Assembly (NCBI GenBank): GCA_029880265.1
Contig: JAOUOT010000005.1
Location: 62,001 to 126,000 of the forward strand
Direction: 5' to 3'
Length of the DNA stretch: 64,000 nt
Source: Spirochaetia bacterium
Lineage (GTDB): Bacteria; Spirochaetota; Leptospiria; Turneriellales; JAOUOS01
Shown here: one piece after another, positions 1 to 8,645 of the stretch
Position numbering within the stretch: the stretch's first letter is position 1
Layout: each line of letters opens with the position of its first letter
The notes under the pieces: model-generated
Told to the model about the DNA's origin: nothing
The model's input: only the letters and a program-made list of their open reading frames with translations
Database searches by the model: none
Translations under genes and position numbers: made by a program

Positions 1-75
1 ATAGACGCGATGGACGCATACCAAAAGACCGCAAAAAACGACATAACATTCATTGACGAAGCGTATTTTACCTGA
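1..75 (+). CDS. 3' end of an unidentified protein gene
   Basis: An open frame enters from the left edge and runs 24 codons to a TGA. The visible C-terminus ends in FIDEAYFT. The residue mix is soluble and charged, without a membrane segment. The stop lies 27 nt before tRNA-Arg and about 110 nt before prfA, on the same strand, so the gene may belong to the same transcript. Too little is present to name a family. That it is coding at all rests only on the open frame and codon use like that of its neighbours. Confidence 0.5.
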   Translation: MDAMDAYQKTAKNDITFIDEAYFT

Positions 76-102
76 AAACTATCCCTATGAGGTACATCAA
101 TA

Positions 103-175
103 GCTCCCATAGCTCAGATGGATAGAGCGGTGCCCTCCTAAGGCATGCGGCCAGGTTCGAGTCCTGGTGGGAGCG
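103..175 (+). tRNA. tRNA-Arg (anticodon CCU)
   Basis: The sequence folds as a complete cloverleaf. The acceptor stem is GCTCCCA/TGGGAGC. The D arm GCTC/GAGC encloses AGATGGATA. The anticodon stem GTGCC/GGCAT holds loop CTCCTAA, which gives anticodon CCU and reads AGG (Arg). The T arm is CCAGG-TTCGAGT-CCTGG, and the discriminator base is G175. CCA is not encoded. It ends only 9 nt before the prfA start codon, so the tRNA 3' end must be processed within what becomes the prfA leader if they are cotranscribed. Confidence 0.95.
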
Positions 176-184
176 AAAAAATAT

Positions 185-1249
185 ATGAGCGATAAATTAG
201 AAGAAAAATTAACACGATTTAAAGAAATAGAAAGCCAGTTATCTGATCCGAAGATAATTTCTGATCCGCAAAAACTATCAAAGCTTTCTCAAGAAAGAGC
301 GAGGTCTCTGCCTTTAATAGAAGTCATTGAAAAAAGCAAGTCGGTTGAGAACCAAATAAAAGAGATATCTGACCAGTTGAAATTTGAAAAAGACGAAGAG
401 CTAATTGAGGTTTTAGACGAAGAACTGGCGTCTTTAGAAAAAGAAAAAGAAAAATTAACCATCAAAATAGAAGAATTAATGCTGCCTAGAGACCCTGACG
501 CGGGTAAAAATGTCTTCTTAGAAATCAGAGCGGGAACCGGAGGCGACGAGGCCGCTTTATTTTCCAAAGACTTATTTCGAATGTATTCAAGGTATTTTGA
601 CGAAAAAGGCGTAAAATACGAAATTATTTCAATGCAAGAAACCGGCTTGCAGGGTTTTAAAGAAATCATATTATTAGTCAAAGGAGAAGAGGCCCACGAA
701 CTAATGCATTTAGAAGCGGGCGGTCATCGCGTACAAAGAATTCCCGAAACAGAATCGGGCGGCAGAGTGCATACGTCTGCCTGCACCGTGGCGGTTATTC
801 CCGAGGTTTCAGAAAGCGAACTCAACATAAACCAGAACGATTTAAGAATTGACGTTTTTCGATCGTCGGGGCCGGGCGGGCAAAGCGTAAACACTACCGA
901 CTCGGCGGTAAGAATCACTCATATTCCCACAGGCATTGTCGTCTCTTGCCAGGACGAAAAATCGCAGCATAAAAACAAAGCAAAAGCTCTTAAAATTTTA
1001 AGGGCGCGTATTGCCGAACAAGAAAAGATTTCTCAAATGTCTAAATTGCATGCAGAGAAAAAAGCGCAAATAGGAACCGGAGATCGTTCCGAAAAAATTC
1101 GAACTTATAATTTCCCTCAAAATCGTATGACCGATCATAGAATAGGCTATACCTCGCATAATCTTGACAGAGTGATGGAAGGCGACATAGAAGACTTGAT
1201 AGAGGCCCTTCATGAATGGGAAAAAAAACAAAAACTTGAAAACGCCTGA
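185..1249 (+). CDS. prfA: peptide chain release factor 1 (RF1)
   Basis: RF1 recognises UAA and UAG in the ribosomal A site and triggers release of the finished peptide. The 354-residue length matches the family. The GGQ motif that enters the peptidyl-transferase centre lies in SSGPGGQSVNTTDSA. The stop-codon recognition tripeptide is PxT-like (PET in RIPETESGGRVHTSA), which marks RF1 rather than RF2. An in-frame GTG at 167 would start the protein inside tRNA-Arg, so the ATG at 185 is chosen. No prfB-type frameshift is present. The next gene starts 3 nt after the stop and is probably cotranscribed. Confidence 0.96.
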   Translation: MSDKLEEKLTRFKEIESQLSDPKIISDPQKLSKLSQERARSLPLIEVIEKSKSVENQIKEISDQLKFEKDEELIEVLDEELASLEKEKEKLTIKIEELMLPRDPDAGKNVFLEIRAGTGGDEAALFSKDLFRMYSRYFDEKGVKYEIISMQETGLQGFKEIILLVKGEEAHELMHLEAGGHRVQRIPETESGGRVHTSACTVAVIPEVSESELNINQNDLRIDVFRSSGPGGQSVNTTDSAVRITHIPTGIVVSCQDEKSQHKNKAKALKILRARIAEQEKISQMSKLHAEKKAQIGTGDRSEKIRTYNFPQNRMTDHRIGYTSHNLDRVMEGDIEDLIEALHEWEKKQKLENA

Positions 1250-1252
1250 TAA

Positions 1253-2359
1253 ATGGATTTTTTTTCATGGAAAAACGCTCTTAAAAAATCACATATTAAT
1301 TATTTTTATTTTGCGTTGATTCTTTTTTTACTGGGAATAGGCCTGAATATCATTCTGGCTTCTTCTTCTTTTTTGGCGCGACAACAATACGGCGACCCCT
1401 TTTTCTTCTTTAGAAAGCAGGCGGTATACGCCTTAATTTCGGTAATCTTTTTTATTGCAATTGTTCAAGTTCCCTATCGCATCTGGAAAACGGCGGCATG
1501 GCCGCTGTACTTTTTATCTATCGCAACGTTGTTTATAGTACTGTTCCCCCCTTTAGGGAAAAAAGTCGGCGGCGCTTTCAGGTGGCTTCAATTCGGATTT
1601 ATTACGGTTCAACCGTCTGATATAGCAAAGTTTTCAGTAATTTTACTTTTATCAAGAATATTTGCCAATTCAGAAGATTCCGACGCGGCCAAAACGGCGA
1701 CTGCTTTAATTATAATATTTCTTCCCGTCGCCCTTATCGCAATAGAGCCCGATTACGGCACAGCTTTGCATCTTGTTTTTGCGTCTTTTTTTCTGCTTCT
1801 TCTTACGGGATTTCCCGTTTATGTAATGGGAGTTATTTTCGTCACATTGTTGCCTGCCGCATATATCAGCGTCAGCAAAGTCGCCTATATATGGGAGCGG
1901 CTTGTAGCTTATATTGACCCTTACAAGTATCGCTTTGAAAGAGCGTATCAGCTTATTGCATCTTACCGCTCTTTTTTAGCCGGCGGCATGTGGGGTCAGG
2001 GCCTAGGCGAGGGAACAAGGCGGCATAACTTGCAGGCCAGACATACCGATTTTATATTGGCCATAATAGCCGAAGATCTTGGTTTTGTGGGAATTGTTTT
2101 TATTTTATGCCTTTACTTTTTTATAGCCGTCTACGGTCTGCACAAAATGTCAAGAATAGAAGATAAATTCGGCCGTTTATTTGGGTCGGGAATTTTGCTT
2201 CTTTTTATTACGCAGGCTATTATGAACATAGCTGTAACCACCGGGCTAATGCCCACAACCGGAATTAATATTCCTTTATTAAGCTTTGGCGGAACTTCTC
2301 TTTTAACATATATGTGCTCGATGGGCATTATCTTAAGCATTATGCGGGAAAACCCTTAA
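1253..2359 (+). CDS. ftsW: SEDS-family peptidoglycan polymerase (FtsW/RodA)
   Basis: This is an integral membrane glycosyltransferase that polymerises lipid II, either at the septum (FtsW) or in the sidewall (RodA). The 368 residues carry about ten hydrophobic segments. SEDS signatures are VQPSDIAKF near residue 120, FERAYQLIAS, GGMWGQGLGEGTRR, ARHTDFILAIIAEDLGFVG and the C-terminal PTTGINIPLLSFGGTSLL. The ARHTDFI...AEDLGF and PTTG...SFGG blocks look more like FtsW/SpoVE than RodA, but I cannot settle this without alignment. It follows prfA by 3 nt. Its partner transpeptidase is not visible here. Confidence 0.85.
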   Translation: MDFFSWKNALKKSHINYFYFALILFLLGIGLNIILASSSFLARQQYGDPFFFFRKQAVYALISVIFFIAIVQVPYRIWKTAAWPLYFLSIATLFIVLFPPLGKKVGGAFRWLQFGFITVQPSDIAKFSVILLLSRIFANSEDSDAAKTATALIIIFLPVALIAIEPDYGTALHLVFASFFLLLLTGFPVYVMGVIFVTLLPAAYISVSKVAYIWERLVAYIDPYKYRFERAYQLIASYRSFLAGGMWGQGLGEGTRRHNLQARHTDFILAIIAEDLGFVGIVFILCLYFFIAVYGLHKMSRIEDKFGRLFGSGILLLFITQAIMNIAVTTGLMPTTGINIPLLSFGGTSLLTYMCSMGIILSIMRENP

Positions 2360-2368
2360 ATAAATTAT

Positions 2369-3550
2369 TTAAAGAAATCGTCGAAAAGGCAAAAGCAAAA
2401 ATACTATAAGCCTAATCGGCAAATCTTTTTTTTCGGCCCAGATACTGTGTTTTTCAATCCATTGAATTTTTTTCTCGACGTCTTTTATAAAAGGCGGATT
2501 TTTTCTAAAAACATGAATATCAAGATTATGAAAAAAACTTCTGGAATCTACATTCCCCGAGCCTACGCCAACCCAGTCGTCAAAAATAAATACCTTGCTG
2601 TGATTAAACCTGTCTTTATCTTTTCGCGTTTCTTTTCCATGAAAAAGAAACACCTGAACGCCATATTTAATCAGCTTTCTCGCCAGATATAACGAAACAT
2701 ATTGAATTAAAATCAAATCGGAACGATATGATAAATAAAGTCGTACATCGGCGCCTTTTTTGGCTTTTTTAATCAAGCGTCTTAAAAAGCTTTTTCCGGG
2801 AACAAAATAAGGGGTGATAATATAAATTTTTTTTCGGCTTATTTTGATAAGATTTTTAACAGCCTTCGCGTAGCGAAGGCGGCCAATATTGTTATTTTCA
2901 AAATTTAGGGCCTTTATGCGTATTCTATTTTTTTTTTTGTACGGATATAAAATCGCCTCATTGGCTTTTTTTCTATTTAAAGACAGTATATCTCTAATCT
3001 GATACCTTAAACGCCGCATGGTGTCTAGATGTATATTTAAAAGTTCTTTTACAATAATCGGATCTGTTGTCATATAAAAGGCGTCTAACCAGCGAGTTTT
3101 GTCTGAATACATTTTAGAAGCGGCGTTCATGATGTTGAATCCACCTGTATACGCTATTTTTTCGTCAATAATGATAATTTTTCTATGATCGCGTCTGAAA
3201 AAAACCAGTAAAAACCAGATAAGCCATACGGGATATTTTAAGTTTATTTTCTCTAAAAAACGACGGCGCTTATTTTTTAGAATACCCCTGTAACGAATGA
3301 CTTCGACGCCATTAGTTTTCATGTTTTCCCAAAAATTCGCCGAACTCGAAAAAGAGCCTATTCTGTCGTAAATAACTCTTACTTTAACCCCTCTTTTTGC
3401 GGCTTTAATTAAATGGTCGCTCCATGCTTTGCCCGCTTCATCGTCTCTAAAAATGTACATTTCAAGAAAGATTGATATCTTTGCATTCTGCATCGCAGAA
3501 AAAGCCGATGAATATAATTCGTCGCCTTCCCAGAAAACGGTTTCTGTCAT
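2369..3550 (-). CDS. phospholipase D / cardiolipin-synthase-like protein
   Basis: The protein has two HKD (HxKxxxxD) phosphatidyltransferase motifs: H122-K124-D129 (HRKIIIID, followed by GGFN) and H317-K319-D324 (HSKVFIFD, followed by GSGNVD). These give the paired active site of bacterial cardiolipin synthases and related PLD enzymes, which join or hydrolyse phosphatidylglycerol through a phospho-His intermediate. Unlike E. coli ClsA it has no pair of N-terminal membrane helices, so it resembles ClsB-type enzymes. A short hydrophobic stretch near residues 108-118 could seat it on the membrane. Its ATG overlaps the end of nfeD by 4 nt, which implies translational coupling. The exact lipid substrate is not shown by the sequence. 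Confidence 0.85.
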   Translation of the reverse strand: MTETVFWEGDELYSSAFSAMQNAKISIFLEMYIFRDDEAGKAWSDHLIKAAKRGVKVRVIYDRIGSFSSSANFWENMKTNGVEVIRYRGILKNKRRRFLEKINLKYPVWLIWFLLVFFRRDHRKIIIIDEKIAYTGGFNIMNAASKMYSDKTRWLDAFYMTTDPIIVKELLNIHLDTMRRLRYQIRDILSLNRKKANEAILYPYKKKNRIRIKALNFENNNIGRLRYAKAVKNLIKISRKKIYIITPYFVPGKSFLRRLIKKAKKGADVRLYLSYRSDLILIQYVSLYLARKLIKYGVQVFLFHGKETRKDKDRFNHSKVFIFDDWVGVGSGNVDSRSFFHNLDIHVFRKNPPFIKDVEKKIQWIEKHSIWAEKKDLPIRLIVFLLLPFRRFL

Positions 3551-4905
3551 GCTTTTTCAATGACCACTCGATGGCCCTTGACTTCGGTTATTTTTATTTT
3601 TTCGCCTTTTTCGATATAGTCTCCCCGGCTAACAGCGTCAATTCTTAAGCCGTCGACGACGACAATGCCCGCCGGCCTTAATACCGTATCGGCAACGCCG
3701 GTTTTGTTTAAATAACCGATAAGCTTGGCTTCTCCCATTTCATCGGGATCTGAATTTAATTTTTCATTGAGAAAGAAAAAAGTATTTCTTTTGGCAATTT
3801 TAGGCAAAAGCTTTGCCAGAAATAAAAATCCGGCGATTGTTACTACCAATGAAAAGGCTAAAACCCACAGGCCCTCGTCAATATTCGTGATTCCATAGGA
3901 CCATAAAATAGATCCGAAAATAGAAGCTCCCCCCATAATGCCCGCGACTCCAAAACCGGGAATCACAAAAACCTCAATAAGCAAAAGCAAGATGCCCAGC
4001 GCGAAAAGAGCCGGAGCCTCCCAGCCTGAGGCGCCAATCATAATTCTTGAAATAAAATAAATCGATAAAAATAAAATTCCCGCCGTTCCGGGTATGCCCC
4101 ATCCGGGAGATTTTATTTCTGCCATCAGGCCAAGAAATCCTAAAGCGATTAAAATTCCCGAAACAATAGGATGCAGAAAAAAGGCCAGCAGTTTATCTTT
4201 AAACTCGGGTTTAAAAGCGATAATTTTTGCGTTTTGACGTTCTTCTTTTATTAGTATATCGTACAAAGATTCAGCCGAATAATCGGCGATACCCGTTGAT
4301 AGCGCTTCGTTTGTAGAAAGAGTTAAGAGCTTTCCTTCGGGTTTTTCTATGCCGTGCTCTTTTTTTGTCAAAACAAGAGTTTCGTCAACAAACGCCTCGG
4401 CTATTTCAGGATTTTTTCCCGACGCTTCTGCGGCCGAACGCCATGCCGCTCTGGCCACCGAGATGACTTTTTCGGGAGCTTTTTTCATACCTTCGGCGCC
4501 GCCCGCAAATACGGGAGTAGCGCCCCCGATTACCGCCCCTTTGCTCATAATAAGTTTTTTGCAAGATAACGCAATCAGAGAACCCGCAGAAATAGCGTTT
4601 TTATTTACAAAGCAAAGAGTTTCTCTTCCGTAGCTTTGAATAAGATTTTTGATTTTTAACGTTGATACAAGCTCTCCGCCCGGGGTATCTATTTCAACAA
4701 TAACCAGCGCGGGATTTTCTTTATTTGCGGTTTCAAAAGTTCTGCCTAAGAAAGAAGCGTATGAGGCGTCTTCCATTTCTTCTAAAGAGTGAGGCAGTAT
4801 ATGATAGACGGTCGCTTGATTGACATTTTGCGCGCTTATAGAGATACTTACTATAATGACAAAAATAAATACAATAAAAGAGAAAATATATTTTTTATTA
4901 ACCAT
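3547..4905 (-). CDS. NfeD-family membrane-bound serine protease
   Basis: This is a long-form NfeD, normally linked to stomatin/SPFH membrane proteins. A signal or membrane segment (FSFIVFIFVIIVSISISA) is followed by a ClpP/SppA-type protease domain. That domain carries the GGELVST motif, NAISAGSLIA with the likely catalytic Ser, and GAVIGGATPV. Four or five membrane helices follow at about 235-365. The last ~65 residues form the NfeD OB-fold (GEAKLIG...GIVVVDGLRIDAV). The first ATG in the frame (4941) would add 12 residues; the ATG at 4905 gives a cleaner signal sequence and is used here. No stomatin gene is adjacent. It is coupled to the downstream phospholipase D gene. Confidence 0.85.
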   Translation of the reverse strand: MVNKKYIFSFIVFIFVIIVSISISAQNVNQATVYHILPHSLEEMEDASYASFLGRTFETANKENPALVIVEIDTPGGELVSTLKIKNLIQSYGRETLCFVNKNAISAGSLIALSCKKLIMSKGAVIGGATPVFAGGAEGMKKAPEKVISVARAAWRSAAEASGKNPEIAEAFVDETLVLTKKEHGIEKPEGKLLTLSTNEALSTGIADYSAESLYDILIKEERQNAKIIAFKPEFKDKLLAFFLHPIVSGILIALGFLGLMAEIKSPGWGIPGTAGILFLSIYFISRIMIGASGWEAPALFALGILLLLIEVFVIPGFGVAGIMGGASIFGSILWSYGITNIDEGLWVLAFSLVVTIAGFLFLAKLLPKIAKRNTFFFLNEKLNSDPDEMGEAKLIGYLNKTGVADTVLRPAGIVVVDGLRIDAVSRGDYIEKGEKIKITEVKGHRVVIEKA

Positions 4906-4959
4906 ATTAAGGGAAAGTAAAAAAATGAAACAAAAAGTCAATTTTTTATTTTACTTTAT

Positions 4960-4966
4960 ATATAAT
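4960..4966 (+). promoter_or_regulatory. possible -10 element for the SanA-like gene
   Basis: TATAAT lies about 22 nt upstream of the ATG at 4988, in the short divergent gap between nfeD and the SanA-like gene. The hexamer is a perfect sigma70-type -10 box, but the -35 position (around 4937-4943, GTCAAT) matches poorly. The assignment is by motif only. Confidence 0.35.
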
Positions 4967-4987
4967 TGTTTTTAATTGTACTTTCAA

Positions 4988-5665
4988 ATGTTAAAAAAGA
5001 TTTTTGTATATTCTTATAAATTTTTTATTCTTTTATTTATAATAATGACCATTTGGAACGTAACTTTATATTTTAAATACAAAAACCGCATCTACACAGA
5101 AATCTCAACACTGCCGCCAATGCAAACGGCTCTTGTTTTGGGAACCAGCGTAAAACCAGGCGGCAAACCGTCTGTTTTTTTGTTAGAAAGATTAGACAAG
5201 GCGGTTGAATTGTACCGGAATCATCGCGTTCAAAAACTATTATTAACGGGAGATAATACGGGAAAATACTATGATGAAGTAAACGCCATGAGAGAGTATG
5301 TATTAAAATATAACGTTAACTCAAAAGATATTTTTTTGGATCATAACGGCATAAGAACTCTAGATTCTATATTTCGGGGCAAAAATAAATTTCTGATAAA
5401 AGACGCCGTTTTAGTAACGCAAAAAATTTACCAGCCGAGAGCCTTATTCTTAGCCGAAAGCTTTGATTTAAAAGCGGTTGGTTATGCCGCCGACAGCGGG
5501 CGCGTAAAATTATCAATTTATAACATGGCAAGAGAATTTTTTGCGCGTTATCTGGCGATCATTGACGTTTATTTATTAAATAAAAAATCTAAATATATGG
5601 GCAAAACAATATCTATTTCAGGAAACGGCGAGAAAACATGGGACAAAGAAATTATGCCCGAATAA
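4988..5665 (+). CDS. SanA/YdcF-like DUF218 envelope protein
   Basis: The protein has a single N-terminal membrane anchor (about residues 5-25) and then a DUF218 domain. It matches the SanA branch: ALVLGTSVKPGGKPS, LLLTGDNTGKYYDEVNAMREY, a DHNGIRTLDSI segment with the conserved acid, and VLVTQKIYQPRALFLAE. E. coli SanA affects envelope permeability and vancomycin tolerance at high temperature; its chemistry is not firmly known. The ATG at 4988 is used because an upstream TTG would add only four residues. The gene stands alone, divergent from nfeD and convergent with the response regulator. Confidence 0.75.
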   Translation: MLKKIFVYSYKFFILLFIIMTIWNVTLYFKYKNRIYTEISTLPPMQTALVLGTSVKPGGKPSVFLLERLDKAVELYRNHRVQKLLLTGDNTGKYYDEVNAMREYVLKYNVNSKDIFLDHNGIRTLDSIFRGKNKFLIKDAVLVTQKIYQPRALFLAESFDLKAVGYAADSGRVKLSIYNMAREFFARYLAIIDVYLLNKKSKYMGKTISISGNGEKTWDKEIMPE

Positions 5666-5676
5666 AAAATATACTT

Positions 5677-6153
5677 CTATTCATTTTTTCTTTTAACTTC
5701 TTCGGCTCTTATGTCTAAGTTGTTTAACATATAGGTATTTTCGAGATTTTGATGGTACTTATTTATTAACTTAGAGATACTGTCTTTTAAGCCTTGCTTT
5801 TCCCAAGGTTTCTCTATATATTTACTGATTATTTGATTGTCAGACTCGTTTTTTGCCTCTTCAATATCTTCCTGGGCGGCAAGAAGAATTTTAATAGCGT
5901 CTGGCAGCTTCTTATGAACCTTCATAATTAACTCATTGCCGCTCATTGCAGGAAGCCTGTGATCGCTTATTATCATTTCAATAATATTCTTTTTCTCAAT
6001 AAGATTTTCTATGATATTGATAGCCTCCGCGCCGTTTGAAGCGGTCTTTACTTCATGCGTTGAATTAAAATTTTCTACCAGTTGATTTTTTAAAGCGTTT
6101 AAAACTTTTTCTTCGTTTTCTACGCAAACGATATAACCTTTTCGTTTTATCAT
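5677..6153 (-). CDS. single-domain response regulator
   Basis: A receiver domain fills most of the 158 residues. The acidic pocket is ENEE at 12-15, the probable phospho-acceptor is D64 (IISDHRLP), and the conserved Lys lies in YIEKPWEK. The KPW ending is typical of receivers from RpfG/HD-GYP or kinase-linked systems. The switch Thr/Ser normally found after strand 4 is replaced by Ala (ILLAAQED), which may alter output. No DNA-binding or enzymatic domain follows, only a short charged tail. No cognate kinase is adjacent, so its partner is unknown. Confidence 0.8.
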   Translation of the reverse strand: MIKRKGYIVCVENEEKVLNALKNQLVENFNSTHEVKTASNGAEAINIIENLIEKKNIIEMIISDHRLPAMSGNELIMKVHKKLPDAIKILLAAQEDIEEAKNESDNQIISKYIEKPWEKQGLKDSISKLINKYHQNLENTYMLNNLDIRAEEVKRKNE

Positions 6154-6298
6154 AATATCCTAAAACATTGATACCTTAACAATATATTCACAACAAGATT
6201 ATCGCTGTCTTAATATTGCCGGTATTTGCTTTATCCCCCCTATTAACGCAAGTTATTGTATCTATTTTATAAAAATTTAGAAAAAAACGCCATTTTTT

Positions 6299-6907
6299 TT
6301 ACTCTCCCAAAAGTCTGAATACCTTTTTTGCCCATGCCTTCCATAACAAATGGGGGCGCTTTCCCGCCGGAAGTTCTTTGAAATATATAGTTTCATAAAG
6401 GGGCGTTTGCACATAATTTTGATAAAGATTAGGAAAATATCTTGTTTCTAGCATCATGCTCCCTTTTAATAAAGACGCGATTGATTTTAAAACCTTTTTT
6501 TCGTCTCTTGAAAATAAATCTTCAAATAAAATAGAGGTTTTATAAACAAAGCCTTTCATGACCAGCGGCCTTCCTTCGCTTGAATTTTCTTTTTCTATGT
6601 TCGGCACGACTTCAATTTCGCCCTTAGCCAGCATCAAATGAAATATTTCATTGAAAAAAACGGGTTGCGGGCTTCCTTCTACGTGAAGATAGGGAAGTTC
6701 GGTTATGGGTTTGCTATATTTTTGAAAATAATGACCGTCAGCGTAAAATAAATGCTTGCATAGTTTTATTCTGTCAAGTTTTTCGGGGAGTTCGTTTATG
6801 AAAAAAAGTACTGCGGCCCTAAGCTTTAAAGCCTGAGGCATTGCCGAAAAAATATCCGATGTTTTTTTTTCCTTTTCGCCGGATTCTTTGTTATTATCTA
6901 TAGACAT
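6299..6907 (-). CDS. Panacea (DUF4065)-like protein
   Basis: The protein has 202 residues. The core RIKLCKHLFYADGHYFQKYSKPI followed by a GSPQPVF segment resembles the Panacea/DUF4065 fold (SocA/GepA type), in which a short 'LqKLlYya...gkpi...GPv' block is typical. The later FSRDEKKVLKSI is in the place of that family's conserved 'fs..E..vl' segment. Panacea domains commonly act as antitoxins or as adaptor/sensor modules. No toxin-like gene flanks it, so this may be a solitary member. Its start codon shares the tetranucleotide CATG with the divergent lipB start. Function beyond the fold is not supported. Confidence 0.5.
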   Translation of the reverse strand: MSIDNNKESGEKEKKTSDIFSAMPQALKLRAAVLFFINELPEKLDRIKLCKHLFYADGHYFQKYSKPITELPYLHVEGSPQPVFFNEIFHLMLAKGEIEVVPNIEKENSSEGRPLVMKGFVYKTSILFEDLFSRDEKKVLKSIASLLKGSMMLETRYFPNLYQNYVQTPLYETIYFKELPAGKRPHLLWKAWAKKVFRLLGE

Positions 6908-8006
6908 GAACTTTACTTATCGGTATTTGGGAACTGTAGATTATAATGAATCATTAAACCTCATGGAAGAAAAAATTCTTACCGCGGCAAATGAAAATAC
7001 ATGTTGTTTTTTTGGCCTACAACACCCTGAAATCTATACACAGGGAATCAAAACGCAAAAAGAGCATATACTGTCATCAAAAATAAATATAGTCTCGGCG
7101 AGAAGAGGCGGCTCTATAACTCTGCATAATCCCGGACAATTGATTTTATATACGATAATACCCTTAAAGTACATTACAACCGGCCTTGAAACATATATTC
7201 GATATTTAGAGTCTGTCATGATTGAGGTTTTGTTTCAAATGAATATTAACGCTTTTTGCATACCCGAACATAGCGGCGTCTGGACAAACAAAGGCAAAAT
7301 CGGTTTTGTCGGCATAGGCGTTAAAAAAAAGACGGTATTTCACGGTATCTCGCTGAACATAAATAACGATTTAAGCGGCTACAAAAAAATTATTAGCTGC
7401 GGATTGCCTTTGCCCGTTACGAAACTCTCTGAACTTAATGATATATATGGCAAAAAAATAAATATTTCTGAAGATATCTTTGAACGAATTTCAAGAAAGA
7501 TGAGCCGCCTTCTTCAAACCAGACTTATGCCTACCGTTAAAATGACTTTAAAATCGCATTTGCAATATTATGAAAAGTATTTTAGAAGCTCGTCTTTGTC
7601 TTTAAAAATTGGCATGCTTTATTTTAACTGCCAAAAATACTGGCATGCGCATGAAGTATGGGAATTTTTCTGGCGACTCTATAAAAATACCGAATATGGA
7701 AGATTTCAAATGGGGCTAATACAGCTTTCTTCGGGCTTATATAAATTAAACGAAAAAATAAATATTATTGGAAGCTTAAGCCAGATTAAAAAAGCCAGAG
7801 AAAAGCTTTATGATAACCAATATACGAATAAAGCGCTATACTCGAGCGATTCAGATAAAAATATCATTGAATATATTGACTTATTGATTTCAAGAATTGA
7901 GCGGCTTAATATTACAGAGAACACAAAAAGTTCAAAAGAAATTGCAAAAAAAATATTTTCACCGTATCTCATTGTCTTAAAAAGCGATTATGAGTCTATT
8001 ATATGA
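6906..8006 (+). CDS. lipB: octanoyltransferase LipB fused to a DUF309 domain
   Basis: LipB moves octanoate from acyl carrier protein to lipoyl domains, the first step of lipoate synthesis. The N-terminal half has all hallmarks: RRGGS at 67-70, HNPGQ at 74-78, the catalytic Lys in NKGKIG (K131), FHG at 145-147 and the catalytic Cys in SCGLP (C165). Residues from about 225 form a DUF309 domain (YFNCQKYWHAHEVWEFFW, then MGLIQLSSGLYKL), a small helical family of unknown function normally found alone. The 366-residue length, against roughly 210 for LipB alone, confirms a fusion. The start overlaps that of the divergent Panacea-like gene. The stop overlaps the next gene by 17 nt, so the two are probably coupled. 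lipA is not in the window. Confidence 0.88.
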   Translation: MNFTYRYLGTVDYNESLNLMEEKILTAANENTCCFFGLQHPEIYTQGIKTQKEHILSSKINIVSARRGGSITLHNPGQLILYTIIPLKYITTGLETYIRYLESVMIEVLFQMNINAFCIPEHSGVWTNKGKIGFVGIGVKKKTVFHGISLNINNDLSGYKKIISCGLPLPVTKLSELNDIYGKKINISEDIFERISRKMSRLLQTRLMPTVKMTLKSHLQYYEKYFRSSSLSLKIGMLYFNCQKYWHAHEVWEFFWRLYKNTEYGRFQMGLIQLSSGLYKLNEKINIIGSLSQIKKAREKLYDNQYTNKALYSSDSDKNIIEYIDLLISRIERLNITENTKSSKEIAKKIFSPYLIVLKSDYESII

Positions 8007-8643
8007 AGTATTGCCGGTAGGCGATTTGCAGTGCAACAGCGTTATCTTGTATGATCCCGATAGTAAAGAAGCCGTACTATTTGACCCCGGCGACGAAGCG
8101 GAAAATATCTTAAATTCGTTAAAAAGATTATCGTGCAAAATAATATCTATCGTACACACCCATGCTCATTTTGATCACGTTATGGCGACCGAAAAAATTA
8201 TAAAAGAAAATTCTGAAAAAATTCCTTTATATCTGCATCAAGAAGATAAATTTTTATGGGAGAAATTAAGCGATCAGACAGCATCTTTCGGTATGCCTTC
8301 TGATATAAAAACTCTGCCTCAAATTGATAAATGGCTCAAAGACGACGACATTATTACGATTGGCGGCGAAAAGATAAAAACAATTCATACGCCGGGGCAT
8401 AGCCCGGGGTCATGCTGTTTTTTTTACGACAATAAAGACAACCCCATTTTAATTTCGGGAGATACCGTTTTTTACGGCTCTATAGGCCGAACCGATCTCT
8501 GGGGAGGTGACATGAGCCAACTAATGAATTCTATTCACGATAAGATTATTGGCCTGCCCGACGAGACAAAAATTATTCCAGGGCACGGCCCTTCAACCAC
8601 AATAAGCGAAGAAAAAAAACATAATCCTTTTTTTGTGCGATAA
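7990..8643 (+). CDS. MBL-fold hydrolase, glyoxalase II-like
   Basis: This is a metallo-beta-lactamase fold hydrolase of 217 residues. The zinc-binding motif HTHAHFDH spans residues 56-63. Further metal ligands sit in TPGHSPGS, SGDTVF and IPGHGPST. This set fits the YcbL/glyoxalase II-like branch, which hydrolyses thioesters such as S-lactoylglutathione or related persulfides. The C-terminal glutathione-binding domain of true glyoxalase II is absent. It overlaps lipB by 17 nt and lies 2 nt before the ATP-grasp fusion, so the three genes look like one operon. The physiological substrate cannot be read from the sequence. Confidence 0.85.
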   Translation: MSLLYEVLPVGDLQCNSVILYDPDSKEAVLFDPGDEAENILNSLKRLSCKIISIVHTHAHFDHVMATEKIIKENSEKIPLYLHQEDKFLWEKLSDQTASFGMPSDIKTLPQIDKWLKDDDIITIGGEKIKTIHTPGHSPGSCCFFYDNKDNPILISGDTVFYGSIGRTDLWGGDMSQLMNSIHDKIIGLPDETKIIPGHGPSTTISEEKKHNPFFVR

Positions 8644-8645
8644 TC

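Noticed and set aside
167-184. GTG start for prfA inside the tRNA-Arg gene
   Set aside because: It would place six codons within the mature tRNA; the ATG at 185 gives the usual RF1 N-terminus.
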